54,051 nucleotides of DNA, taken from the NCBI GenBank assembly GCA_002478045.1, contig DLLT01000014.1:1-54051 (forward strand). The letters run 5' to 3'. A model generated the notes under the pieces. That model searched no databases and was not told where the DNA came from. It was given only the letters and a program-made list of their open reading frames with translations. This document shows positions 9,230-19,100 of this stretch, one piece after another. The stretch comes from Porphyromonadaceae bacterium UBA7555. GTDB lineage: Bacteria > Bacteroidota > Bacteroidia > Bacteroidales > Muribaculaceae. Numbering within the stretch: position 1 is the first letter of the stretch; the number at the start of each line of letters is the position of its first letter. Both the position numbers and the translations under genes were made by a program.

Positions 9230-9261
9230 CGGTTTTACTATATATCGGTTTTACTATATAT
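9230..9261. repeat. Perfect tandem 16-bp repeat upstream of rex
   Basis: Two adjacent identical copies of CGGTTTTACTATATAT (9230-9245 and 9246-9261) start 57 bases upstream of the rex ATG and run into the stop codon of porU2. Thirteen of the 16 bases recur upstream of porU1 at 7835-7847. Confidence 0.85.
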
Positions 9262-12200
9262 CACTGGGCAGTCACTGCCAGGCGCTGTGACGCCGTGGCT
9301 TGTTCTTGTCCGTCTTCGCCGACGATGACGGCGCGGTATAGGTAGATGCCGCGCGGCACACGCCTCCCGGCAGCATCGGTGAGATTCCATACTACCGGCG
9401 TGGAGACATACATATCGGACAGTCCTTTAGTGGTATTGCTCCACAGCGGCTGACCCAGCATATTGTATACGGTCACGGTGACGGTGAGCATCTGATCGGG
9501 ACGGTCGTGGCGCAGGTAGAAGTTGGCTTGTACCGATGCAGGCGAGGAGTCTGTCCAGATGTCGTAGATATGCGGAGTTGCCGAAGGGCTTACATTGAAA
9601 TTGATGGTCTTATCGGCACTATTGCCGGCTGTGTCCCACACTTTGAGTGTGAGGCTGTAATCGCCTTTCTCAAGTCCGCTCAACGGGTAGTAGATTGTGC
9701 CGCCGGCGCTGCCGTCGTCATTGGCTGTATAGTATTGAGATACATCATTGTAAATCTTGCGCCCCATAGTGATGGTCATCTGGTGGCCTATGCCGGCCGT
9801 GGAAACGTTGATGCCTACGTTGTCGCTCACTTTGGCTATGAGCATGGGGTCCGAATTGACCGAAGCGCCGTCGGCAAAACTCTCATGGTTGAGGTAGATG
9901 GCATCAATGGTAGGCGCTTGGGTATCCTCGGGGGCATTTTCGTCCATACCGTAGACGTAGAACGCATGGCTGACTCCGCAAGCATCACGGTCGTCTGCCT
10001 CTGTATAGGCGTACATATTGGCCGTAGCCTCACGGAAATTGTCGGCAATTTCGCCGGGCATAGATACTTCGAGACTCCAATATCCATCCTTGACGATAGC
10101 AACGCCGGTGTACAACTTACCGCCATGCATATCGAAGGTATAGGGCTTGCCTGTGCCACGACCCGAAGATGTCGTTGAGTAATCGGCATCGTATATGGTG
10201 ACGAAGACCCGTCCGTTGAAGTCCGACAAGACGTTGCCCGATGCATCGGTGACACTCCCGGCAAAGGTGGCGCGTTGCATGGCGGACACTACTATCTGCT
10301 CGGCGTTGTCGTCATTGACATCTCCGGGCAGTGTCTTGCCGTCTATGCTCTCAAGTCGTACGCGGTTGGACGGTGTGACGGCGCGCATCGCCGGATCGCC
10401 CATAAGAACGTAACGCAGATGGTTGTCGCTGGCGATACCGGCCGAACTTTGTACCTCGTTTTTGGCCTTGCGATAGATGTCGCCGATGGCGGGCAGGCGG
10501 CCGTACTCGTCGCGCACGCCGAAGTTATGGCCCAAAGCAGCCATATATCGGCCGTTTTCGCTGATATATACGGGACGAGTTGCGCTGATGGTGGCAATGG
10601 TACCGCCATAGCGTTCATGGAAGAAAATCTCGCCGGCGCTCAGAGTATTCGAGTCCCAGCGCAGCCAGTCGCACGTTCCCGCAATAAGTATAGGTATGCG
10701 CTTGAGATACAACCCGTTGATATCTTCCATGGTGAGCATTTTCTCGTGACTCATACCGTGGTTGGAGGCATGCCCGAGGTATATCCAATAAGCCGTGCCG
10801 GCATCCAAAAGGCGAAACATCTCCTCGCGAGCGCCAGGAACGGTGCCCGAGACCTTTTCGAAGGCATCGATATACACCTTATTGGTCAGGAATACTCCGG
10901 GGGCGGAGTTCTCGACATTATTTTCGAAAGTGTCGGCCTGATCCATATGTACGGCATTGTCTTCATCATCGGCAAGAATCATCACCTGGTTGCGCCAGTC
11001 GGTCTTCTTGGAGGACTTGACGTATTCGCAGAGTTTGTCCACAGTGGAGGTGGCCTCGTCAAGCGAGCGCACGGGCAGACGCCCCAGGGAAATGCTTATC
11101 TTGTCGTAAGCCATATTCTCGCCGCTGTCATCGGCAAGTATGGCTGCAAAGTCATCGCAGGTGAAGCCGTCATTGTCGTTGAGACTTGAGCGCACACTCG
11201 TAGTCACCCACGCCGGCAGCGTCACGGTGTTCATACGCTTGAGGTCGGCCGTGAGGTGACGATGGTCGTAGGTGGCACAACCCACCAGCAGCACGTACTG
11301 CAAGTGGCGCTCGGAGGTGGGATTAAGGCCGCCGCCGCGATCATAGAGCATCTTGAAAAAACGGCGCAATCCATGCACATCGGGGCTGCCGCTCGAAAAT
11401 TCGTTATATATCGCTTGGTCCTCAATGACCGATACTGACATAGGGTGGATCTCATCGTTGCGGTGTAATTCGGCGACGCGTTCGGCCTGTGTGACATAAG
11501 CCGCCGGCGTCACTATCACCATATCCGGCACTTCGAGTCCGTGGAGATTTTGATTGGATACGTTGCCGACAAGTGCCGGCTCGGGCAGTGCGGCATCCTC
11601 TGTCCACGCAGCGTATGCGCGAAAGCCGTACATCGGATTGTTCCACAGCACACTTGTCCCTTCGTCCTTAAATTGCACGGCCACAGGCGCAAGCACATCG
11701 CTGACATCCCAAACGTGGAGGCGTGTGGCATCGGATACCCCGCTGAGACGCGCCGCCGAATTGGTCAGCCAAAACAATAGTGTCCCTTCGCCGGTGGAGG
11801 GCAAGCGCAATTTACGCGTATAGTTGAGCGTCAGATAATTGAGCCACGCGCCATTGGTAGTACCCTGAGGCACGTAGGTGATACCTATGCGTGCATCGCT
11901 ACCCGACATCGCAAAGGTGTGGCGCGGCGTGCCTTCCACGCCGTGATAGTACGAGGAGTTGTTGGTGGTGCCTATGGCATCGGAGTAAATCTCAGGCAAT
12001 TCGGTGCCGTTGACGGTAAATTTGAGCAACGCCGAAGCCGAATATGTCTTGGAGACAAAGGAGCACTCCATCCATACATTTTGATCCGTATCATCGCGGT
12101 CTGTAAGCTTGAAGTCGAAGTAGCGTGTAGGGGTGTAGCGAAAGTCCTCGCCCACAAGCGCAGCTCCGGCTTCGCCGGGGCTTACCTCATCAACTTCGTG

Positions 12201-12728
12201 GTGCAATCGGGCATTGTATGTCTCGGCTATATCACCGGTAACCTCGGAAGATACCGCCTGTGGCTCGCCACTTGCCGGTGCTTCGGAATTTTCGCCGATA
12301 TAATAGTATCCCTTTGTGGTATAGACATTTTGGACGCCTACATATCGGCGTGACGCAGTTTGCTCCCACGATGTCGGACCATACGCGTAGAACACGATGG
12401 TACCGTCACTGAGGCGCTGCACGGGGATGGCCGGGAGGTCATCATAGAAGTTGGCCGCGCTCATGCGGTTGCCGGTACGATAGGCGCCGTAACCGTAGAC
12501 GCTGACCTTGGACGGGTCGTCAAAGCCCCAACGACGCAGCGTCGAAGGCGTCAAGCGGTAGATGCCGGTAGCATCTACGCTGACTTTGACCCATTTCCCT
12601 GAAGCCAATGCCGATTTGGTTGCGTAAGTCTCCGCCGACAGGGCGTGCGCCGACCCTACGGCACACATAAGCAGCGCCACAAAGGCAAGTATTCGTATAT
12701 GTTTGTATATATTGACTGTCAAATTCAT
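9261..12728 (-). CDS. PorU-like C25 peptidase, type IX secretion sortase (paralogue 2)
   Basis: This 1155-residue exported protein is the same length and layout as the PorU-like protein at 4310-7789. It has a signal peptide (about residues 1-30), an N-terminal SGKWVKVSVDATGIYRLTPS module, and a C25 domain with His653 in WIYLGHASNHGMS and Cys686 in ILIAGTCDWLRW. After that come beta-sandwich segments and a C-terminus with VYNMLGQPLW...PRGIYLYRAV, which resembles a gliding/T9SS-type terminal domain. The environment of the catalytic Cys (GTCDWL) differs from that in paralogue 1 (STCDSY), which suggests divergence in specificity. The T9SS sortase role is inferred from the family. The divergent gap upstream (12729-13049) holds a TAAATTTG box (minus strand, 12827 to 12820), a possible -7 element without a clear -33 partner. 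Confidence 0.82.
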   Translation of the reverse strand: MNLTVNIYKHIRILAFVALLMCAVGSAHALSAETYATKSALASGKWVKVSVDATGIYRLTPSTLRRWGFDDPSKVSVYGYGAYRTGNRMSAANFYDDLPAIPVQRLSDGTIVFYAYGPTSWEQTASRRYVGVQNVYTTKGYYYIGENSEAPASGEPQAVSSEVTGDIAETYNARLHHEVDEVSPGEAGAALVGEDFRYTPTRYFDFKLTDRDDTDQNVWMECSFVSKTYSASALLKFTVNGTELPEIYSDAIGTTNNSSYYHGVEGTPRHTFAMSGSDARIGITYVPQGTTNGAWLNYLTLNYTRKLRLPSTGEGTLLFWLTNSAARLSGVSDATRLHVWDVSDVLAPVAVQFKDEGTSVLWNNPMYGFRAYAAWTEDAALPEPALVGNVSNQNLHGLEVPDMVIVTPAAYVTQAERVAELHRNDEIHPMSVSVIEDQAIYNEFSSGSPDVHGLRRFFKMLYDRGGGLNPTSERHLQYVLLVGCATYDHRHLTADLKRMNTVTLPAWVTTSVRSSLNDNDGFTCDDFAAILADDSGENMAYDKISISLGRLPVRSLDEATSTVDKLCEYVKSSKKTDWRNQVMILADDEDNAVHMDQADTFENNVENSAPGVFLTNKVYIDAFEKVSGTVPGAREEMFRLLDAGTAYWIYLGHASNHGMSHEKMLTMEDINGLYLKRIPILIAGTCDWLRWDSNTLSAGEIFFHERYGGTIATISATRPVYISENGRYMAALGHNFGVRDEYGRLPAIGDIYRKAKNEVQSSAGIASDNHLRYVLMGDPAMRAVTPSNRVRLESIDGKTLPGDVNDDNAEQIVVSAMQRATFAGSVTDASGNVLSDFNGRVFVTIYDADYSTTSSGRGTGKPYTFDMHGGKLYTGVAIVKDGYWSLEVSMPGEIADNFREATANMYAYTEADDRDACGVSHAFYVYGMDENAPEDTQAPTIDAIYLNHESFADGASVNSDPMLIAKVSDNVGINVSTAGIGHQMTITMGRKIYNDVSQYYTANDDGSAGGTIYYPLSGLEKGDYSLTLKVWDTAGNSADKTINFNVSPSATPHIYDIWTDSSPASVQANFYLRHDRPDQMLTVTVTVYNMLGQPLWSNTTKGLSDMYVSTPVVWNLTDAAGRRVPRGIYLYRAVIVGEDGQEQATASQRLAVTAQ

Positions 12729-13235
12729 ACGCGTAACAATTGATAGTGTGGTTGATTACAAACCCAACGAAGTCGGCACCGAAATTTACTCCGGAGCCTA
12801 CTTCCCTTCTATCATAACGCAAATTTAGCAATAAAATTGCTTATATCGGCTATTTGGACGCCGCGTATGTGTTTGGCGTTATGTTTTTTTATGTTTTCAC
12901 CGAGATGCGGGATGTTCTTAACGTAATAAACCGCACATACATCACATGTAATTGTTCCAAGAAGCCAATCCTCAAAAAACGTTTACAATTGGAATATCGA
13001 TTGGCTACACGCGACAATATTTGCCAAAACGGGGCAATTGTTGGCCTAAATGTCGAAAAACGAATTTCGTGCTTTTTTGTTATACTTGAAAAGGCGTAAC
13101 TTTGCCGTGTCATTGCTCATGGCTATGTGTCGACAACGCCGCGCCATCATCCCGGTATTATCGCCGGAGCAATTACTCCAAAGATACATTAAACGTATCT
13201 TACAGCAACCACCGCCATTTGACAAACCACGCCGA
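12729..13235. other. Divergent intergenic region, porU2 / DUF3943 gene
   Basis: AT-rich spacer with promoter-like boxes in both directions: TAAATTTG on the minus strand at 12827-12820 and a full plus-strand promoter at 13076-13104. A small stem AGCAAT-AAA-ATTGCT lies at 12827-12841. No coding signal beyond the doubtful upstream extension of the DUF3943 frame. Confidence 0.5.
13076..13104 (+). promoter_or_regulatory. Bacteroidetes-type promoter for the DUF3943 gene
   Basis: TTTG (13076-13079), 17-base spacer, TAACTTTG (13097-13104) fits the -33/-7 consensus of Bacteroidetes housekeeping promoters. Transcription would begin near 13111, which rules out an ATG at 13050 and favours the start at 13236. 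Confidence 0.65.
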
Positions 13236-14195
13236 ATGATCAGACCGCAACTTCGCATCGTCTTATTATCCATATTTTTCGCTATCGCGCCGATGATGCG
13301 TGCCGACAAAGCCACCTGCGGCACCGATGTCGCCCACGACACCGAAGTCACAGCCGACACTACGGTTACAGCCGCGGTATCGGCTGTCGTTGCCGCATCC
13401 GAATTGGCTGATATTCAGTGGAACATCTCAAGCCCTGCGCCACTGCCGCCGATAAGTCCCGACAACATCTTCTACGATTGGGATTCCCGCTTCAGTGCAC
13501 ATCCCGGGCCGGTAAGCCCCTACGAAATGCCGGTATCATGGACGGCCCGCTCGCACGACTGGAAGCGCCTGTGGCACAATACTATCGCTCTCGGCTCGGC
13601 ATTCGTGGGAACGCTACTGGTGCTGGAATGTCTACCCGAGGATGCCACATCGTGGAATCGTGCCGAGTTGCAGGACGTCCCACTATTCAAACGCTGGTAC
13701 AACCACGTCATCGATAAGGGCGTCGAATGGGACCACGACAAATTCTACTTCAACTATATACTGCATCCGTACGCCGGCGGCGTATACTTTATGGCAGCAC
13801 GCTCGTGCGGCTTCAACTTCTGGCAATCACTGCTTTACTGCACCCTCGTATCCAATGTCGGATGGGAATACGGCATCGAAGCATTCATGGAGCGACCCTC
13901 GTTACAAGATCTCTTCATAACACCTCTCGTCGGAAGCTGCATCGGCGAAGGCTTTTACCGCATCAAGCGGCGTATCGTAGACCGCAACTACACCCTTTGG
14001 GGCTCGTCCGTATTGGGCAATATCGTAGCATTTCTGGTCGATCCGGTCAACGAATTTGTCGGCTTCCTTGACCGCAACCCGGCGCGCCGCGTTGCTCGCG
14101 AAAAAGCCGCCGCCCGTGCCGACACCCCCTCGCTGACGTTCTCCCCAATGCTGGGCACCCGTTGCGCCGGCTTCGCCCTCACCGCCCGCTTCTAA
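13236..14195 (+). CDS. DUF3943-type membrane-associated protein
   Basis: From the ATG at 13236 the protein is 319 residues. It starts with a signal or anchor segment (MIRPQLRIVLLSIFFAIAPM). It then has a proline-rich linker and a hydrophobic domain with FNYILHPYAGGVYFMAARS, SNVGWEYGIEAF and RPSLQDLFITPLVGSCIGEG, which is the signature of the DUF3943 family of Gram-negative envelope proteins. Its biochemical role is unknown. The frame is open back to an ATG at 13050, but a good promoter at 13076-13104 lies inside that extension and the extra N-terminus is basic and non-signal-like. The C-terminus LTFSPMLGTRCAGFALTARF ends in an aromatic residue, fitting an outer-membrane location, but this is inference. 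Confidence 0.8.
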   Translation: MIRPQLRIVLLSIFFAIAPMMRADKATCGTDVAHDTEVTADTTVTAAVSAVVAASELADIQWNISSPAPLPPISPDNIFYDWDSRFSAHPGPVSPYEMPVSWTARSHDWKRLWHNTIALGSAFVGTLLVLECLPEDATSWNRAELQDVPLFKRWYNHVIDKGVEWDHDKFYFNYILHPYAGGVYFMAARSCGFNFWQSLLYCTLVSNVGWEYGIEAFMERPSLQDLFITPLVGSCIGEGFYRIKRRIVDRNYTLWGSSVLGNIVAFLVDPVNEFVGFLDRNPARRVAREKAAARADTPSLTFSPMLGTRCAGFALTARF

Positions 14196-14287
14196 ATCGC
14201 CATCAACACCCTCCATTTTACACTATACATAATTGATATATAAATTATTACAGAACCGGCACAACTAACCTTGACAAACAAAATCGC

Positions 14288-14911
14288 ATGAAGAAACTGA
14301 TCCCTATCTTAACTATCATAGCCACATTGGCCGGCGGATGCAGCTCCGCGAATAAGGCCGATGAATCAGGCAAAGACACCGATACGACAGAGGCGTCTTC
14401 AGACCGTAATAACGACATCGCTACCGACCGAAAGGACATCAACATCATACAGCCGACGGCCGCGGCGGATGAGGACGAGGCGGCATCTGTCGCACCTTTG
14501 ACACAGTATGCTCTGATTGAGGTGCTTGACGGAAATATCGGCGTGGGATTCAGACATAACTCCGAGGAGGTATTGAAGTCGCTCGGCTTTACCGTCAAGG
14601 AGTTCAAACGACCGGCAGATGTCGACGAAATGGCGCCGTTTGTATACATGACAGCCCATCGCCAAGAGCCGAGCGGGTCTACGAATATCGCGTTTAGGAA
14701 CGGAGAGGACCAGATTCTCACCATCGATTTCGCAAGCCGCGATGACGTGAAGAAGTTCGTTGAGTCAATGCAAAAATCCGGCTATGAGTACTATGACGGC
14801 ATCTACGCCCATTCCCAAAACAAGATGGGACTGGGGCAAATCTATGTCAAAGTCCGCGGACTGAAGGTCAAAATAATCTCGCCCTTCGAGATGCTGCCCT
14901 CCGAATGGTAG
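14288..14911 (+). CDS. Unassigned lipoprotein
   Basis: The 207-residue protein begins with a lipoprotein signal peptide ending in the lipobox LAGGC (Cys18), followed by an acidic Ser/Asp-rich linker to about residue 65. A compact alpha/beta domain follows with the phrases GVGFRHNSEEVLKSLGF and FASRDDVKKFVESMQKSGYE. I do not recognise the family. The linker and lipobox suggest a domain displayed away from the membrane. The gene lies 92 bases after the DUF3943 gene on the same strand and could share its transcript. Confidence 0.75.
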   Translation: MKKLIPILTIIATLAGGCSSANKADESGKDTDTTEASSDRNNDIATDRKDINIIQPTAAADEDEAASVAPLTQYALIEVLDGNIGVGFRHNSEEVLKSLGFTVKEFKRPADVDEMAPFVYMTAHRQEPSGSTNIAFRNGEDQILTIDFASRDDVKKFVESMQKSGYEYYDGIYAHSQNKMGLGQIYVKVRGLKVKIISPFEMLPSEW

Positions 14912-15030
14912 AGCGGTTCGGACTTCCGGTACGCGACTTTTCAAGCCTATTTGTTCAATTCCGTTACTGTTCTATAAGATAGCGGGTTGAGCCACTATGG
15001 CCATATCTCGCAAATATCTTGCGCCGAGGT

Positions 15031-15061
15031 ATTGTCAATTCAAAATAAATGCTTAATTTTG
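15031..15061 (+). promoter_or_regulatory. Bacteroidetes-type promoter for the lipoprotein gene at 15210
   Basis: ATTG (15031-15034), 19-base spacer, TAATTTTG (15054-15061). It predicts an approximately 140-base 5' leader. I see nothing else notable in the gap 14912-15209. Confidence 0.55.
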
Positions 15062-15209
15062 CCGACGGAACTGACGCTCGCCGCCGACATCCGGCACGTG
15101 GTATGCAGTTATCACCCCCCTTAAACAACAACACAAACCTTAATAACAGCCTGTTTTTTCGATCCCCTAAACAGACGGACAACCACAACGGATAAGATTA
15201 CAGCTTAAA

Positions 15210-16028
15210 ATGAACTTTCTACGCACATGCGCGGTCGCGACACAGATCGCATGCCTGACGGCAGTAGTTGCCGCTTGCTCACATACAGGAGGATCGGCTG
15301 ACGATATCGATGCTTCCGGTGTCGCCGATTCCATTGTCTCCCAGTCCATAATAGACGTGGACGGCAAGAGCTTTTTGCGCCTGGACATCAACACCTCTAA
15401 GGCTTCAGTCGAGTTGACTGACTCAATAATTCCGAACATTGATGATCCCAATATTTGCCTATGTGTCGAGGCGGCTTTCACCGGCGTAAAGAAAGACAGC
15501 TTCAGCGCCGCCAATGTCGCCGGAGATTACATCTGTGCCGGAAGGCTTCGCCACGGATATCAATGCGAAGTAAACACCGGCCTGCTGTACAGTGACAGTA
15601 AAAACGTCATCATAGCGCCCACGGACAGCCTTGACACGTTGTCCCGCCGAGCCCAGGCCACCGGAGGCAGCTTGTTTCAGCAGATGCTCTTGGTATATAA
15701 CGGCAAGGACGTTTATCACGACAACCCGATATTCAAAAACAATAGAAACATATATCGTGCAATATGTGTTTTCGACGATGATGCAGCCAAAGACAATGGC
15801 GTTAAGCGCCCAAAAGGCTTCAGCATCATTCAATGCCGCTATCCGGTCACGATGGACACTTTTATGTCGGCATTGTTGCGCATAGGCATACGCCATGCCC
15901 TGTATCTCGATATGGGTATGGGTTGGAATTACGGATGGTTCCGCGCCAATGCCGGCGAACCGGCACGGCTGCTCTTTGCCGTCCGTTCCATCTACCAGAC
16001 CAACTGGCTGGTTGTCCGCGCCCGCTGA
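15210..16028 (+). CDS. Unassigned lipoprotein, weakly phosphodiester-glycosidase-like
   Basis: The 272-residue protein has a signal peptide ending VVAACS (lipobox Cys23). The soluble part contains KRPKGFSIIQCRY and, near the C-terminus, GIRHALYLDMGMGWNYGWFR followed by a buried-looking end. The LYLDMGMGW phrase resembles the catalytic-loop region (ALxLDGG) of NAGPA/DUF2233 phosphodiester glycosidases, but the match is weak and the double glycine is not kept. Treat as hypothetical. Transcribed from its own promoter at 15031-15061; the gene is convergent with mfd, with a hairpin between them at 16092-16114. Confidence 0.7.
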   Translation: MNFLRTCAVATQIACLTAVVAACSHTGGSADDIDASGVADSIVSQSIIDVDGKSFLRLDINTSKASVELTDSIIPNIDDPNICLCVEAAFTGVKKDSFSAANVAGDYICAGRLRHGYQCEVNTGLLYSDSKNVIIAPTDSLDTLSRRAQATGGSLFQQMLLVYNGKDVYHDNPIFKNNRNIYRAICVFDDDAAKDNGVKRPKGFSIIQCRYPVTMDTFMSALLRIGIRHALYLDMGMGWNYGWFRANAGEPARLLFAVRSIYQTNWLVVRAR

Positions 16029-16091
16029 CGATGCACACATATTCAGGCACTTTGTCTCCTCCACCCCCCCCCGAATTTGATTAAGACTAAC

Positions 16092-16114
16092 CCGAATGAG
16101 GCATCCTCATTCGG
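16092..16114. terminator. Hairpin between convergent lipoprotein and mfd genes
   Basis: A perfect 10-bp stem CCGAATGAGG / CCTCATTCGG with a 3-base loop, 18 bases past the mfd stop. The downstream minus-strand sequence is only partly T-rich (GTTAGTCTTAAT), so it may act as a weak bidirectional terminator. A run of nine C lies nearby at 16064-16072. Confidence 0.6.
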
Positions 16115-16131
16115 CGGATATATCTTAGAGG

Positions 16132-19100
16132 TCAGGATACGGGGAGGGCGAGGGCTGTCTCGAGGGCCGATACGGCATCGTGCACCGTCGGGACGGCGTC
16201 AATGACAAAGGAGCGGCGGCCGGCATTTTCGCGTATATGTACGCGGCGGCTATTGAGGTTGAGGTAGCTGAGCATACGGCCGAACATTGCCGATTGATAA
16301 TAGGCAACATTGGACGCATCCACGAAATAGGTGTACATCTTGCCGTTTTTCAGCACCACTTTTTCGATGCCCAAGCGCCGTGCATCGCGACGCAGACGCG
16401 GGACAAGGAGCAACTCGCGAGCTACCGCCGGTATGGGGCCGAAGCGGTCGACGAGCCGTGCGGCAAAGGCATCGAGGTCGTCCTGACGCTCGATGCTGTC
16501 CAACTCGCGGTACAGGCTTATGCGTTCGGACTCCTGCGGCACATAGTCGGCCGGCAGCAACAATTCGAGGTCGCTCTCCACCGTGGTATCGGCCACGAAG
16601 TCATCGACACCGGTGGCGCCATCGCCGACGGTATCCGTGGACGCCGTCATCGTACCTGCAAATTCCTGCGTACGCAATTCGGTAACAGCTTCTTTCAGTA
16701 TCTTTTGGTAAGTCTCGTAGCCCAGGTCGGCGATAAATCCGCTTTGCTCGGCACCCAGGAGGTTGCCTGCACCGCGAATATCCAAGTCCTGCATGGCTAT
16801 GTGTATTCCGCTGCCCAAGTCGCTGAAACTCTCTATGGCTTGCAGGCGTCGGCGTGCCACGCCGGTGAGCTCGGCGTCCGGCGGAACAAGCAAGTAGCAG
16901 AAGGCCTTACGGCTGCTGCGTCCCACACGTCCGCGCAATTGATGCAACTCGCTAAGTCCGAAATTCTGCGCATTATTTACAATAATGGTATTGACGTTGG
17001 GCATATCTATACCCGATTCGACAATAGTGGTGGCTATCAGAATGTCGTAGTCGTGATTGGAGAAGTCGATTATAGCCTTTTCGAGCGCCTCGGGCGGCAT
17101 CTGTCCGTGCGCCACAACGGAACGTGCATCCGGGACAAGTCGACTCACCATATTTTGCAGTCGATATAGTCCTTCGATGCGGTTATTGATAATGAATACC
17201 TGACCTCCGCGTGCCAATTCGAAGCCAATGGCATCGGTCAACAGTTCATCGCTGAGCGTATCTACATTGGTGACTATGGGGTAACGGTTTGCCGGCGGAG
17301 TGTTCAACGATGAGAGGTCGCGCGCGCCCATAAGCGAAAATTGCAGCGTGCGCGGTATGGGCGTGGCACTCATAGTGAGCGTATCCACCGACACTTTCAT
17401 CTGCTTGAGGCGCTCCTTGACGGCTACGCCGAATTTCTGTTCCTCGTCTATCACCAGCAGTCCCAAGTCATGGAAATGCACGGACTTGCCGATGAGTTTG
17501 TGCGTACCAATGATAATATCAATCTTGCCTTCGGCCAAGTCGGCAAGTATAGCCTTGGTGTCCTTGGCCGAACGGGCTCGCGACAGATACTCGACACGCA
17601 CCGGGAACTCCTTGAGACGCTCCTTGAACGTATTATAGTGCTGGTATGCCAAGACGGTAGTGGGCACCAGTATGGCGGTCTGCTTGCCGTCCACGGCAGC
17701 CTTGAAGGCCGCACGCACGGCTATTTCGGTCTTGCCGAAGCCCACGTCGCCGCATATCAGGCGGTCCATAGGCCGCGGGCTTTCCATATCGGCCTTGACG
17801 GCCTGTGTCGCCGTAATTTGATCCGGGGTGTCCTCGTAGACAAATGATGCCTCAAGCTCGTTTTGCATATAGCTGTCCGGCGCAAAGGCGTGCCCCTGCT
17901 GATCTTTACGCGCCGCATATAGGCGTATGAGGTCGCGAGCTATATCCTTGAGCCGGCTCTTGGTGCGCTCTTTTATGCGATTCCATGCGCCCGAGCCCAG
18001 CTTGTTCAGTTTGGGGGCCTCGCCGTCTTGCCCGCGGTACTTGGACAGCTTGTGCAGTGCGTGTATGGATACAAAGACGATGTCCTCGTTTTGGTAGACC
18101 AGCTTTATCATCTCTTGCGTATGGCCGTTGACATCGGTGCGCAGCAATCCGGCAAAGCGTCCCACTCCGTGATCTACGTGTACGATATAGTCGCCGGGCT
18201 GTATCGCGCCCAATTCCTTGAGCGACAGCGCAACACGACCGCTACGAGCACGCTCGCTACGTAGCGTATACTTGTGAAAACGGTCAAATATTTGGTGGTC
18301 GGTGAATACGCACGTCTTATGCTCATGGTCTACAAAGCCCTCATGCAATGTGCCTTCGACACCGCCGAATGTAATATCGTCGCCTCGATCGGCAAAGATG
18401 TCGCGCAAGCGCTGTATCTGGCGAGCGCTGTCGCTGAGGATGTATATCTTGTAGCCGCGTTGGGCAAAGTCGCCCAAAGACTTGGCTATCAGCTCAAAAT
18501 TCTTATGGTATATACCTTGTGGCGAGCAATGCAGATCCAAAGCGGCCGTAGCGGTCTTTCCACCGCCTTCGGTGTGTGCAGTGCCGGCGGAGTTTTCCGA
18601 ATTGGGGTCGGGTGCGGCGCACAAAGTCATACGGCGCATAGCGTCATAACGCTCGGCAAAAGCCTCAGCGTCTACTATATCGGCGCGTATATCCGCGATA
18701 GTCATTCCGTCCTCGTTTGACGCCATAAGGGCATTGACGGCGATGTCCGAAGCAGCCACGGCGCGCACGCGTGCACAGACATCTATGCCGGCACGTACGG
18801 CCACCAACGTCTTTTCGTCCACAAATTGTAGCAGCGAGGGATTGTCCTTGGCCAGTCGTGTGACATCAGCGGCAATGGACACACTTTCTATCTTATCATC
18901 GGACAATTGTGTCTCCACGTCAAAAAAGCGAATGCTCTCGATTTCATCGCCGAAAAAGTCAATGCGCACGGGCCGCTCGTCATTGAAGCCGAAGACATCA
19001 AGTATGCCACCGCGCATAGCTACCTGCCCGGGTATATAGACGTAGTCCACTTTGCTGAAGCCGTTGTCCAACAGGGTCTGCAGCAATGTCTTAGGGTCGA

